This document shows positions 19,366 to 28,319 of a stretch of 64,000 nt of DNA, in pieces (the first letter of the stretch is position 1; every line of letters begins with the position of its first letter). Both the position numbers and the translations under genes were made by a program. The notes beneath the pieces were generated by a model. It had not been told where the DNA came from, did no database searches, and saw nothing but the letters and a program-made list of their open reading frames with translations. The stretch is from Sulfitobacter indolifex (GTDB lineage: Bacteria; Pseudomonadota; Alphaproteobacteria; Rhodobacterales; Rhodobacteraceae). The stretch is from the NCBI RefSeq assembly GCF_022788655.1, contig NZ_CP084951.1, positions 1,922,001-1,986,000 of the forward strand, in the 5' to 3' direction.

Positions 19366-20286
19366 TCACTTCAGCGAAGCGACAGCTTCCATCGCGTCGC
19401 CACCGTCAACGGTGGTCACACCGTCAAGCCAAGTGCTGAGAACGTCGGAGTTCGCTTTGATCCAAGCGGCGGCCGCCTCTTCCGGCTTTTCGCCATCATC
19501 AAGGATTTTGCCCATGATCTCGTTTTCCATGGCCAGCGTGAACTCGAGGTTGTTCAGGAATTTGCCAAGGTTCGGGCATTCCTCAACAAAACCGGCGCGG
19601 GTGTTGGTGTAAACCGTCGCACCACCCAGATCGGGGCCAAAGAAGTCATCGCCGCCTTCCAGATAGGTCAGCTCAAAGTTGGCGTTCATCGGGTGCGGCT
19701 CCCAACCGAGGAAGACAACAGGCTCTTCCTTGCGGGTGGCACGCTGAACTTGGGCCAACATGCCCTGCTCGGAGGATTCAACGACCTCGAAATCGCCCAG
19801 ATCAAAAGCGTTGTCGTCGATCATCGATTGGATCAGACGGTTGCCGTCATTGCCCGGCTCAATGCCGTAGATCTCGCCTTCGAGTGCGTCTTTGTTGGCG
19901 GCGATGTCGGCGAAGGTCTTGATGCCCATGTCGGCGGCGACCTTGTTAACGGCCAGCGTGTATTTCGCGCCTTCAAGGTTGGCGCGCACGGTGTCGACGC
20001 TGCCTTCCTCACGGTATTTGGCGATGTCGCCTTCCATGGTTGGCATCCAGTTGCCCAGGAACACGTCGATGTCGCCCGCGGCCATGGAGGTGTAGGTCAC
20101 CGGCACGGCGAGGATTTTCGTCTCGGTGTCATAGCCAAGCGCGTCAAGCACGACCGAAGCGGCAGCGGTGGTTGCGGTGATGTCTGTCCAACCCACGTCA
20201 GAGAAGGTGACTTCGTTACATTCAGCAGCGGCGAGCGATGTCGCGGCGGTCATTGCCAAAACGGAAGTCGTAAGCAGTTTTTTCAT
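19366..20286 (-). CDS. choX: choline ABC transporter substrate-binding protein
   Basis: A 306-residue periplasmic binding protein of the ChoX/OpuAC type. The signal peptide MKKLLTTSVLAMTAATSLAA is followed by AECNEVTFSDVGWTDITA. Aromatic residues typical of a quaternary-ammonium cage are present (FSDVGW, LGNWMPTM, FLGWEPHPM). The start at 20286 is preceded by GGGGAG; a further 14 codons upstream are open but contain no signal-peptide features. It is first gene of the operon and binds choline for ChoWV. Confidence 0.92.
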   Translation of the reverse strand: MKKLLTTSVLAMTAATSLAAAECNEVTFSDVGWTDITATTAAASVVLDALGYDTETKILAVPVTYTSMAAGDIDVFLGNWMPTMEGDIAKYREEGSVDTVRANLEGAKYTLAVNKVAADMGIKTFADIAANKDALEGEIYGIEPGNDGNRLIQSMIDDNAFDLGDFEVVESSEQGMLAQVQRATRKEEPVVFLGWEPHPMNANFELTYLEGGDDFFGPDLGGATVYTNTRAGFVEECPNLGKFLNNLEFTLAMENEIMGKILDDGEKPEEAAAAWIKANSDVLSTWLDGVTTVDGGDAMEAVASLK

Positions 20287-20312
20287 TGGTGTTCTCCCCA
20301 GAGAAGTTTTTA

Positions 20313-20332
20313 TTGACTGATGCGCCAATCAA
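20313..20332. promoter_or_regulatory. possible BetI-like operator upstream of choX
   Basis: An imperfect dyad, TTGACTGATG/CGCCAATCAA, lies 27-46 bases before the choX start. About seven of ten positions match in the two arms, and the TTGA...TCAA ends resemble BetI/TetR operators of choline genes. No betI gene is in the window. Confidence 0.3.
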
Positions 20333-20414
20333 AAGCCATCGGCCCTGATATTGCAACCGGATTAATTTCGCCAACTTAATTCAGGGTGAAAATCAATACT
20401 ACTTGTTTCAAAGG

Positions 20415-22046
20415 TCACTCCCGTTCGGCCTGTTTTGGGCGCAAGACCGGGGTCACGTCGTCATCGGCGCCGGGCTCGGGTTTGGCGTTCACTTTCAGCG
20501 CCTCTGCCGCCTGCGTAGAACGTTCTTTGGCGGGCGTATCCTCGGGCGACGAAACCGCAGGCGTGGGCGCCTCTCCCACAGGGTCAGTAAGCTCTGTTTC
20601 TGTTTTGTTTTCAGTAGCCTCCCCCTGCATCTCTAATGCCTCCAAACCGAATGCCGCACGAATTGCAGCTTGGGTTCCGGCCCCGTAAAGTCCGTCAATT
20701 GCGCCGTCGTAAAACCCGAAATCCGAAAGCTTGCGCTGCAGCGCCTTACGGGTGTCGCTGTTGAAAAGCTGAGGCTCATCTTGCATCAGGCCAAGCAACG
20801 TGCCGTCCCCGGCGCGCAGCGCGCGATAGAGATACAATGCGGCGTCGGCGGCCCCGCGACCGGGCACCTTGCCGTCGTCAATCATCGCGGCAAAGTTGAA
20901 CATGGCCGCAGGATGTCGCCTATCGGCTGCACGGCGAAAGTAATCAAGCGCGGCCTCGGGGTCGGGTTCTTGGCCCAGCTCACCCTGCAAATGAATGAAC
21001 CCCAGGTCGTTCAGCGCCCCGGCATGGCCCCGCGCCGCAGCCGCTTGATAAAGCGCGAGGGCGCGCGGCTGATCCTGCGCCACGCCCCGCCCCTGCTCGT
21101 AAAGCTGTGCCAGCTGAAACCGCGCCTCGGGTGATCCGGTCGCTACCGCGCGCTGCAGGTTTTGCGCGGCGGTTTCAGGGTCATATCGCGGACTATCGGG
21201 ATCACTAAGCATAGCGGCCAAGCCTAACTGAGACCGGGTATCCCCCTTGCCTGCCAATTCAATCAAGCGCTCGCTCTGTGTGTCATCCAAGTCTGACCAT
21301 TTGAGGCGCGGATTTTCCGCCCCTTTCACCGCATCATACCCGCCGATGAAGGTCGGCGTGGGGTTAAGCCGCCCAAAGCGACGCGCGGAAAGGGTGCCGC
21401 CGCTGCGGCTGCGCAGCGCTGTGCGGAACCCATCCAGCATGGCGCCGATCTCGACCTCCGGTTCGGCCAAGGCATCTGCCAGTGTCGCGGCAAAAATGCT
21501 GGGGCTTTCACCGCTATCATCACAGGCCCCAACTTCTCCGGAGGTGATGACCAATGTCCCTTGGCGTGGTTCTGGCGGAGGCAACGGGCCCGTCATCTGG
21601 AGCGGGGCAGCATGACAATTGTCGAGCACGACGAGCCGAATTTCCCGCGCCTTTCCCGCGGCGCGCAGCAGCACCGGCAGGGCCACCCCCTCTTTCCTAA
21701 GCGCCGACGCGGGCGCGAGCGGGGCATCTGCCGGGACCAAGAGGCTCTGCCCGCCCGAAGCGATACGCTGACCCGCATAATAAATCAGTGCAATATCCGC
21801 CGTTTCCGCCTGAAACGCAAAGTCAGAGAGGCTTTGCTTGAGCGCGTCACTTTCAGCGTCAATCAGCGTGGTGACATCAAACCCCTGCGCGCTGAGCGCA
21901 TCGGTCAGTGCCTCAGCGTCTTCGCGCGGACCGTCCGATGCGGCCGCGCCTTCATAATCGGACATACCGATCACCATCGCAACGCGGTCTTGGGCCGCGG
22001 CCGCGATGGGCAGGATCAGCATCAGTAGGATCGTGGTCAGACGCAT
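20415..22046 (-). CDS. caspase-fold (peptidase C14) protein with Sel1 repeats and peptidoglycan-binding domain, catalytic His lost
   Basis: A 543-residue exported protein. It begins with a signal peptide (MRLTTILLMLILPIAAAAQ). A caspase/metacaspase-like p20 domain spans about 20-230: the Cys region VVLDNCHAAPL retains C144, but the usual YYAGHG reads YYAGQR, so Q93 replaces the catalytic His. Sel1-like repeats run about 250-400 (LAQLYEQGRGVAQDQ, LGFIHLQGELGQEPD). A PG-binding-1 segment follows (DFGFYDGAIDGLYGAGTQAA, about 440-465), then an acidic Ser/Pro/Glu tail. It is probably a periplasmic scaffold at the cell wall, without protease activity. It is on the same strand as the Mrp operon upstream, 120 bases away. 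Confidence 0.82.
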   Translation of the reverse strand: MRLTTILLMLILPIAAAAQDRVAMVIGMSDYEGAAASDGPREDAEALTDALSAQGFDVTTLIDAESDALKQSLSDFAFQAETADIALIYYAGQRIASGGQSLLVPADAPLAPASALRKEGVALPVLLRAAGKAREIRLVVLDNCHAAPLQMTGPLPPPEPRQGTLVITSGEVGACDDSGESPSIFAATLADALAEPEVEIGAMLDGFRTALRSRSGGTLSARRFGRLNPTPTFIGGYDAVKGAENPRLKWSDLDDTQSERLIELAGKGDTRSQLGLAAMLSDPDSPRYDPETAAQNLQRAVATGSPEARFQLAQLYEQGRGVAQDQPRALALYQAAAARGHAGALNDLGFIHLQGELGQEPDPEAALDYFRRAADRRHPAAMFNFAAMIDDGKVPGRGAADAALYLYRALRAGDGTLLGLMQDEPQLFNSDTRKALQRKLSDFGFYDGAIDGLYGAGTQAAIRAAFGLEALEMQGEATENKTETELTDPVGEAPTPAVSSPEDTPAKERSTQAAEALKVNAKPEPGADDDVTPVLRPKQAERE

Positions 22047-22166
22047 AAAGCAGGCTCCTTTCGGGCAGCATCGGATTGGGCAGCACCGCCCATTAACCTA
22101 TGCTGTCACGAAAAGGTTTCCACCATTGTAACGCTTTGAAGTGAAATCTATTGCCGCGCTGAAACC

Positions 22167-22562
22167 TCAGGCGTGCGGCGGCGTTTCTTCGATCTCGCGG
22201 TCGACCTCGGGCACGTTCAGCGTGGCCCATGTATCGCCATCAGGCAACTCAGGCGGATTGGGCAGGCAATCGCGGCGGTGGATATTCGCCTTGGCCATGA
22301 AATTGGCCGACACGGGCGCGGTAACAAAGATGAACGCCATGATCAAAAGCTCATGAAGTGAGCCTGTGCCCGACAGGAACGAGCTGACCATAGCGGCCAA
22401 CAGATAGGCGCCGATCCCCAGCGTGGCGGCCTTGGTCGGCGCGTGCAACCGGGTCATCGGATCGTTCAGCTTTAGCAAGCCAATCCCGGCGACGACGACA
22501 AAAAAACTGCCGATGATTAACAAAACAGCGACGGCATAGGTGGCGATGATGTCGAGGCTCAT
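22167..22562 (-). CDS. mrpG: Mrp-type Na+/H+ antiporter subunit G
   Basis: A 131-residue membrane protein with three hydrophobic segments and the family segment GIGLLKLNDPMTRLHAPTKA. It is last in the six-gene Mrp (Pha/Mnh) operon and overlaps mrpF by 4 bases. The C-terminus is a hydrophilic cytoplasmic tail. Confidence 0.92.
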   Translation of the reverse strand: MSLDIIATYAVAVLLIIGSFFVVVAGIGLLKLNDPMTRLHAPTKAATLGIGAYLLAAMVSSFLSGTGSLHELLIMAFIFVTAPVSANFMAKANIHRRDCLPNPPELPDGDTWATLNVPEVDREIEETPPHA

Positions 22563-22846
22563 TCGATGATATCTCCGCGCAGGACGAAACGGGCATAGGC
22601 CACTGTCGAGACAAAACCCAGCATGGCGATGATCAGCGCCGCTTCAAAGTAAATCTGTGTGCCTTGCAGGATGCCCAGCAATACAATGATGCCGATGGCG
22701 TTGATGAACATCGTGTCCAGCGCCAGAATGCGGTCCCCGGTGCCGGGGCCAATCCACAGTCGGATCATTGCCATGAACTGCGCAATGGCCACCAATACAA
22801 GCGCGCCATAGAGCGTGAGAGTGAGAAAATCACTTGCTTGGGTCAC
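22559..22846 (-). CDS. mrpF: Mrp-type Na+/H+ antiporter subunit F
   Basis: A 95-residue protein with three membrane helices and the MrpF pattern RLWIGPGTGDRILALDTM. It overlaps both mrpE (4 bases) and mrpG (4 bases), as expected for subunits translated together. It is a small structural subunit of the seven-subunit complex in the inner membrane. Confidence 0.92.
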   Translation of the reverse strand: MTQASDFLTLTLYGALVLVAIAQFMAMIRLWIGPGTGDRILALDTMFINAIGIIVLLGILQGTQIYFEAALIIAMLGFVSTVAYARFVLRGDIIE

Positions 22847-23343
22847 AGGAAAATCTCCTTCAGGCGGCGTTCATAACGGTCTTTGATCTCATCTCGCACC
22901 GCATCGGGGTCGGTGGCGTCCAGCGCATGCACCAGCAGGTAGCGCCCATTGTCCGACAGATCAGCCGAGACGGTGCCGGGCGTCAAGGTGATGGTGCCTG
23001 CCAGAATGCTGATCGCTTCGGGCTCTTTCAGGTCCAACGGTATGACCACCCAAGCGGGCGACATGCTGGCGTTGGATTTGGTCAAGATGATCCACGCCAC
23101 TTGAATATTGGCGATGATAATGTCCCACAGCACCAAGATCACATAGGCGATCATGCGTAGCGGGCGAATGCCTTGGGGCCGGTCGGTCCACCAACGCGCG
23201 GTCAGCACCGGGATCACAATCCCGAGGATCAGACCAAAGACCAGCATGCCCGCGCTAAATTTGTTTTGCAGCAGGACCCAGACCACCGTCAGCAACAGGG
23301 TCAGAAACGGGTGCGGCAACAGCCAACGGATAGGTCGCATCAT
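22843..23343 (-). CDS. mrpE: Mrp-type Na+/H+ antiporter subunit E
   Basis: A 166-residue protein with N-terminal helices and the MrpE segments VLWDIIIANIQVAWIIL and TLTPGTVSADLSDNGRYLLV. A soluble C-terminal part of about 80 residues follows. It starts one base after mrpD ends and overlaps mrpF. Required for complex assembly in known systems. Confidence 0.92.
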   Translation of the reverse strand: MMRPIRWLLPHPFLTLLLTVVWVLLQNKFSAGMLVFGLILGIVIPVLTARWWTDRPQGIRPLRMIAYVILVLWDIIIANIQVAWIILTKSNASMSPAWVVIPLDLKEPEAISILAGTITLTPGTVSADLSDNGRYLLVHALDATDPDAVRDEIKDRYERRLKEIFL

Positions 23344-23344
23344 A

Positions 23345-24889
23345 TCAATGGGCCTCCTCTTTGCCGTCCGACAGCTTGCCGGGGGTCTCTAGCACGGTGC
23401 TCAGATAGCGCTCAGGGCTGAACAGTTGTTTTGAGATCGCCGTGGCATATTGCGTGGCCGGGCCCGCCAGCAGCGTATGCGCGACCAGCAGCGCCAGCAG
23501 GCCACCCACCGCAACATAGCTCAGCGCCGCGGGCGCCTCGGCAGGGGTGGCCCCCTCTTCCGGCGCAATGCTGCGGGATTTCCAAAAGACCACACTGCCC
23601 GCGCGGCCAAAGCCTACGAGGCTTAGAAGGCTCGCGCCCAAGATCACGGCCCAGATCCAGACCCAGAACTCATTCTGGGCAGCGGCGTCCATGATCAGCA
23701 GCTTACCAACAAAGCCCGACAGCGGCGGCACACCGACCATGGCGATGGCCGCGACAAAGAACAACGCGGCGGTCAGCTTGGCCCCCGCCACTTGCGGCTG
23801 GGCCGTCAGATCAAGATTGTCCCGCCCGGCCCGTGCCAGATCGGCAATCAGGAACAGCGCGCCTGCGGCCAGCGTCGAATGCACGATATAGTAAAGTGCT
23901 GCGGCAATGCCTTCGGGGGTGAACAGTGCGATTGAGATCATCACCATCCCCATGGACCCGATGACCGAGAAGGCGACCAGTCGGTCCAGCTGCTTGGCTG
24001 CCAGCACACCGACCATGCCAAGCGCCAACGACAGCAGCGCGGCAGGCAGCAGCCATGTGGTGTGCAGATCTGCTGTTGCGGCAAGGCTTGGCGGGAAGAT
24101 CAGCGTATAGACGCGGATGATCGCGTAAGCGCCGACCTTGGTCATGATCGCGAAAAGCGCCGCCACCGGGCCGGGTGCTTCGGCATAGCTGGAGGGCAAC
24201 CAGAAGTGCAGCGGCACCACGGCCGCTTTGACCGCAAAGACCATCAAGAGCAGCACCGCTGCGATGCGGATACCCACCGTCTCACCTGCGTCGATCAGGG
24301 CCACACGCTGCGCCAGATCGGCCATGTTCAGCGTGCCCGTCTCCGCATAGATCGCGCCGAGCGCAAAAAGGAACAGCGTCGAGCCGAGCAGGTTATAGAG
24401 CACATATTGCACCCCTGCCCGCAGCCGGAATGTGCCCCCGCCGTGGATCATCAGCCCGTAGGAGGCGATCAGCAGCACTTCGAAAAAGACGAAAAGGTTG
24501 AAAAGGTCGCCGGTCAGGAACGCACCCATGATCCCCATCAATTGGAACTGGAACAGCGCATGGAAATGCCGCCCGCGTTCGTCCCATTTCGAGCCGATGA
24601 CATAGAGCAGCACAAACAGCGCCAGCACCGCCGTCAGCGTCACCATCAGCGTCGACAGACGGTCGCCGACCAGCACGATGCCAAAGGGCGCGGCCCAATC
24701 GCTGAGTTGATAGAGCATCACCGTACCGCTTGACGCCTCGACCGAAAGGCCAAGCCCAACAGCGATCAGCGCCAACGCTCCAAACAACGATAATACCCGC
24801 TGAATGGTAATGTGATACCGCGCCGCCAACACGATGAAAGGTGCCAAAAAAGCGGGCAGCACGATGGGCAGGATCAGCCAATGGGTCAT
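23345..24889 (-). CDS. mrpD: Mrp-type Na+/H+ antiporter subunit D
   Basis: A 514-residue polytopic protein (about 14 helices) homologous to the antiporter-like subunits of respiratory complex I. The proton-path region includes AVKAAVVPLHFWLPSSYAEA, with the lysine and trans-membrane glutamate environment typical of MrpD. It overlaps mrpC by 4 bases. The tail after about residue 450 is hydrophilic. Confidence 0.93.
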   Translation of the reverse strand: MTHWLILPIVLPAFLAPFIVLAARYHITIQRVLSLFGALALIAVGLGLSVEASSGTVMLYQLSDWAAPFGIVLVGDRLSTLMVTLTAVLALFVLLYVIGSKWDERGRHFHALFQFQLMGIMGAFLTGDLFNLFVFFEVLLIASYGLMIHGGGTFRLRAGVQYVLYNLLGSTLFLFALGAIYAETGTLNMADLAQRVALIDAGETVGIRIAAVLLLMVFAVKAAVVPLHFWLPSSYAEAPGPVAALFAIMTKVGAYAIIRVYTLIFPPSLAATADLHTTWLLPAALLSLALGMVGVLAAKQLDRLVAFSVIGSMGMVMISIALFTPEGIAAALYYIVHSTLAAGALFLIADLARAGRDNLDLTAQPQVAGAKLTAALFFVAAIAMVGVPPLSGFVGKLLIMDAAAQNEFWVWIWAVILGASLLSLVGFGRAGSVVFWKSRSIAPEEGATPAEAPAALSYVAVGGLLALLVAHTLLAGPATQYATAISKQLFSPERYLSTVLETPGKLSDGKEEAH

Positions 24890-25233
24890 GTGCGGTCCTC
24901 CGCCTTTGTATCGATCAGCGGATCATCGACATGATCGTCATTGCCCCCGAGATATGCGCCGAGCGCGATCATCACCACCACGGCAGTCATGCCGAAAGAG
25001 ATCACGATGGCCGTCAGCACCAAAGCCTGCGGCAAGGGATCGGTATAGCGCGCGGCGTCCGTCAGGATCGGCGGTGCGCCGACGGTCAGACGGCCCGAGG
25101 CAAACAAAAACACATTGACGGCATAGGTCAGCAGCGATGTGCCCATGATGACCGGAAAGCTCCGCAAACGCAGCACAAGATAGAGGCCAGAAGCCGTCAG
25201 GATGCCGATGGCAGAAGCGACGAGAAGTTCCAT
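24886..25233 (-). CDS. mrpC: Mrp-type Na+/H+ antiporter subunit C
   Basis: A 115-residue NuoK-like membrane subunit with three helices and a soluble acidic tail. I chose ATG 25233 (MELLVASAIGILTASGLYLV), the usual family length; an upstream 24-codon extension would lie inside mrpA and is Arg-rich. It starts one base after the mrpA stop at 25235-25237. Confidence 0.92.
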   Translation of the reverse strand: MELLVASAIGILTASGLYLVLRLRSFPVIMGTSLLTYAVNVFLFASGRLTVGAPPILTDAARYTDPLPQALVLTAIVISFGMTAVVVMIALGAYLGGNDDHVDDPLIDTKAEDRT

Positions 25234-25234
25234 T

Positions 25235-28093
25235 TTATGCCTCCGCCTTGATGTTGTCTTCGCGGGATGGGTCGATGTCCATCGGGTGATCCGCCTCCGG
25301 CACATGAGCGCGACGCGCGAGGCGCGAGAAGCTTTCGAGCGTCAGCATCACGGCCCCCACGACCGCAAGGAACACCCCAAGATCAAAGAGCGCCGCCGTG
25401 GCCAGTTCGAACTTTTCGAAAGGTGGAATGCGCACATAGGTGAAATCCGAGGTCAGGAAGGGTTTGCCAAAGAACCACGAGCCAATGCCCGTGAGCCCCG
25501 CGATCAGCACGCCGGTGCCGATGATCCCGTGATAAGGATACCGCAGCCGCGCCGAGGCCCATGCAAAGCCGCTCGCCATATACTGCATCACCACAGCGAT
25601 CGACACGATCAGACCCGCGATAAACCCGCCACCCGGCTCATTATGGCCGCGCAGGAAGATGTAGAAACCCACCATCAGCACCACTGGCATGATGACGCGG
25701 GTCATGACCACCATCATCATCGGGTGCCTGTCCCCTGCCCGCGGCTGATCTGGCTTGCGGTTCAGCAAACGCGCCCGCACGGGGCCCGACAGCAGCGTTT
25801 CGGTCAGCGCATAGATCAGCAGCGCCGCGATGCCCAAGACGATGATCTCGCCATAGGTGTCAAAGCCCCGGAAATCGACGAGGATCACATTGACCACATT
25901 GGTGCCGCCGCCGCCTTTGTAGGCGTTGGCGAGGTGGAATTCGGAAATGCTCGGCGCCACGGTGTCGCGTAACAAGTAGTGATAGGACAGTGCCATGGTC
26001 GCCAAACCAGCACCGACCGACACCACCACATCACGGCTGCGGCGCAGCACGCTGCTTTCAATGGGTGTGTGATTGGGCAGGAAGTTCAGCGCAAGCAGCA
26101 GCAGGATGATCGTGACCACCTCAACCGTCAGCTGGGTCATCGCCAAGTCAGGCGCGCTGAAGAAGACGAAACCAGCCGAGACGATCAGACCGACGATGCC
26201 AATCAGGATCAGCGACAACAGGCGGTTGCGGTGCAGGAACACAAGGCCTCCTGCCGCCGCGACGAGCATCAGCCAGCCCGCGATCTGCACTGCGTTGGTC
26301 GGCTGCACCGCGCGAGTCGCCGCCCCGACGGTGCCGGTCGCCCAAGCGTAATAACCCACTGCCACCACGGTCACCGCCATGATCGCGGCATAACGCGAGA
26401 AGGCGCCGTTGTGGAGTCGCAGCGAAATCGCCTGTGATAGGCCGACAAAGGCCGCGATGATACGGTCAAAGATCGACTTGGCCTCGGGCCGCGGCGTCGC
26501 GTCCCAAAGACGCAGAAGCGGGGTGAAGAGCGCCAGCAGGATCAAACCACCGACAACCGCGATGATCGACATGTAAAGCGCCGGGCCCAACCCGTGCCAA
26601 ATCTTGAAATGCGCCGAGGGCATCTCGGCTGCGCCGCCTAGAACCGAAGCTGTCACCAGCTTGACGAACGGCTCAGCCAAGAAAGGTGCGAGACCGATCA
26701 CCACCACGGGAATGATCAACAGCGCGGGCGGCAGCCACAGACCGGGTTTGGGATCATGCGGATGATCAGGATAGTCGTCACGCTCTTTGCCCAAGAAGAC
26801 ATGGCCGATCAGCCGGAAACTATAGGCTGCAGAGAACAGCGCGCCAAAGGTTGCGAGGCCCGGCACCAGCCATGGCATGTCAAAAAGCGTGGTGTGCAGG
26901 GTTTCTTCCAGCATCATCTCTTTGGACAAGAACCCGTTCAGCAACGGAATACCGGCCATCGACAGCGCCGCCAGCGTGGCAATCACAAAGGTCACTGGCA
27001 TCAAATGCCGCAGCCCGCCCAAGCGGCGGATGTCGCGCGTATGCACCGCGTGATCGACGATGCCCGCCGACATAAAGAGCGCCGCCTTGAAGGTCGCGTG
27101 ATTCAAGATGTGAAACACTGCCGCCATCGCACCAAAGGCCGTGCCGGTGCCCAAAAGCATGGTGATCAGGCCAAGGTGGCTGACGGTTGAGAACGCCAAC
27201 AGCGCCTTCAGGTCATGTTTAAACAGCGCAATCACCGCGCCCAGCACCATGGTGATCAGCCCTGCCGTTGTGACGATGACAAACCATTCAGGCGTGCCCG
27301 ACAGCACCGGCCACATGCGCGCCATCAGGAAAATGCCCGCCTTCACCATTGTCGCAGAGTGCAGATAGGCCGAGACCGGCGTCGGCGCGGCCATCGCGTG
27401 GGGCAACCAGAAGTGGAACGGGAATTGCGCGGATTTGGTGAAACAGCCCAGCAGGATCAGGATCAGTGCGGGTAGATAGAGCGGCGAGGCTTGGATCAAC
27501 TCGCGGTTTTCTAGGATCACGCTCAGGTCATAGCTGCCGACAATCTGACCCAGCAGCAACATGCCACCGATCATCGCAAGGCCGCCCATGCCGGTCACGG
27601 TCAGCGCCATGCGCGCGCCTTGGCGGCCTTCGGGAAGGTGCTTCCAATAGCCGATCAGCAGGAAGGACGAAAGCGAGGTCAGTTCCCAGAAGATCAGCAG
27701 GATCAATACGTTATCGCTTAGCACGATACCCACCATCGCGCCTTGGAACAGCAGCAGATAGGTGAAAAACTCGCCCATATGATCATCGCGCGACAGGTAA
27801 GACCGCGCATAGGCGATGATCAACAGACCGATGCCGAGGATCAGGCAGGCAAAGAAAAAGCCCAAACTGTCGAGCATCAAGGTCATGTTCAGACCAAGCT
27901 GCGGGATCCAATCAACCCGCGCGGTGACCAACTCTCCGGCCAGCACGGCGGGCAGATGTGTGAGCAGGCCAATCAATGCCACGAGCGTCACCATAAAGGT
28001 CACCCCGGCACAGGCCTGACGTCCTGCGGAATTCATCAGTCCGGGCAACAACGCCCCAAGGAAAGGCAAGGCAACGATAAGGAAGAGGGACAC
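25235..28093 (-). CDS. mrpA: Mrp-type Na+/H+ antiporter fused subunits A and B (PhaAB type)
   Basis: About 952 residues. Residues 1 to about 770 form the complex-I NuoL-like antiporter MrpA (HFWLPHAMAAPTPVSAYLHS is its signature), and the last 150 or so are a fused MrpB domain (GFYIFLRGHNEPGGGFIAGL). The fusion marks a group 2 Mrp system as in rhizobial Pha. I choose the GTG at 28093 as the start because AGGAG lies 5 bases upstream and translation opens directly into the first helix; a GTG at 28153 would add 20 unlikely residues. The complex exports Na+ (or K+) in exchange for protons. Confidence 0.93.
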   Translation of the reverse strand: MSLFLIVALPFLGALLPGLMNSAGRQACAGVTFMVTLVALIGLLTHLPAVLAGELVTARVDWIPQLGLNMTLMLDSLGFFFACLILGIGLLIIAYARSYLSRDDHMGEFFTYLLLFQGAMVGIVLSDNVLILLIFWELTSLSSFLLIGYWKHLPEGRQGARMALTVTGMGGLAMIGGMLLLGQIVGSYDLSVILENRELIQASPLYLPALILILLGCFTKSAQFPFHFWLPHAMAAPTPVSAYLHSATMVKAGIFLMARMWPVLSGTPEWFVIVTTAGLITMVLGAVIALFKHDLKALLAFSTVSHLGLITMLLGTGTAFGAMAAVFHILNHATFKAALFMSAGIVDHAVHTRDIRRLGGLRHLMPVTFVIATLAALSMAGIPLLNGFLSKEMMLEETLHTTLFDMPWLVPGLATFGALFSAAYSFRLIGHVFLGKERDDYPDHPHDPKPGLWLPPALLIIPVVVIGLAPFLAEPFVKLVTASVLGGAAEMPSAHFKIWHGLGPALYMSIIAVVGGLILLALFTPLLRLWDATPRPEAKSIFDRIIAAFVGLSQAISLRLHNGAFSRYAAIMAVTVVAVGYYAWATGTVGAATRAVQPTNAVQIAGWLMLVAAAGGLVFLHRNRLLSLILIGIVGLIVSAGFVFFSAPDLAMTQLTVEVVTIILLLLALNFLPNHTPIESSVLRRSRDVVVSVGAGLATMALSYHYLLRDTVAPSISEFHLANAYKGGGGTNVVNVILVDFRGFDTYGEIIVLGIAALLIYALTETLLSGPVRARLLNRKPDQPRAGDRHPMMMVVMTRVIMPVVLMVGFYIFLRGHNEPGGGFIAGLIVSIAVVMQYMASGFAWASARLRYPYHGIIGTGVLIAGLTGIGSWFFGKPFLTSDFTYVRIPPFEKFELATAALFDLGVFLAVVGAVMLTLESFSRLARRAHVPEADHPMDIDPSREDNIKAEA

Positions 28094-28319
28094 GCGAACT
28101 CCTGATCTGGCGGACTGAAAGGTCATCACCTTCTGGAGAAATTTGCCCGGCACCTCAAGCGAAACCGGGCATTAACGGCCAGTTTGTCGCAGGTTACGGC
28201 TCCGTGACGGGCGCGTGGCGCTCAGGTAAGCGCCGATTCCACGCAGGGCCAAACGCCGTCCAGGTGTCAGCCCCCTGCCCGCACTTGCCCTTTAACCCAT
28301 GTTCCTTACCCCATGTCCC

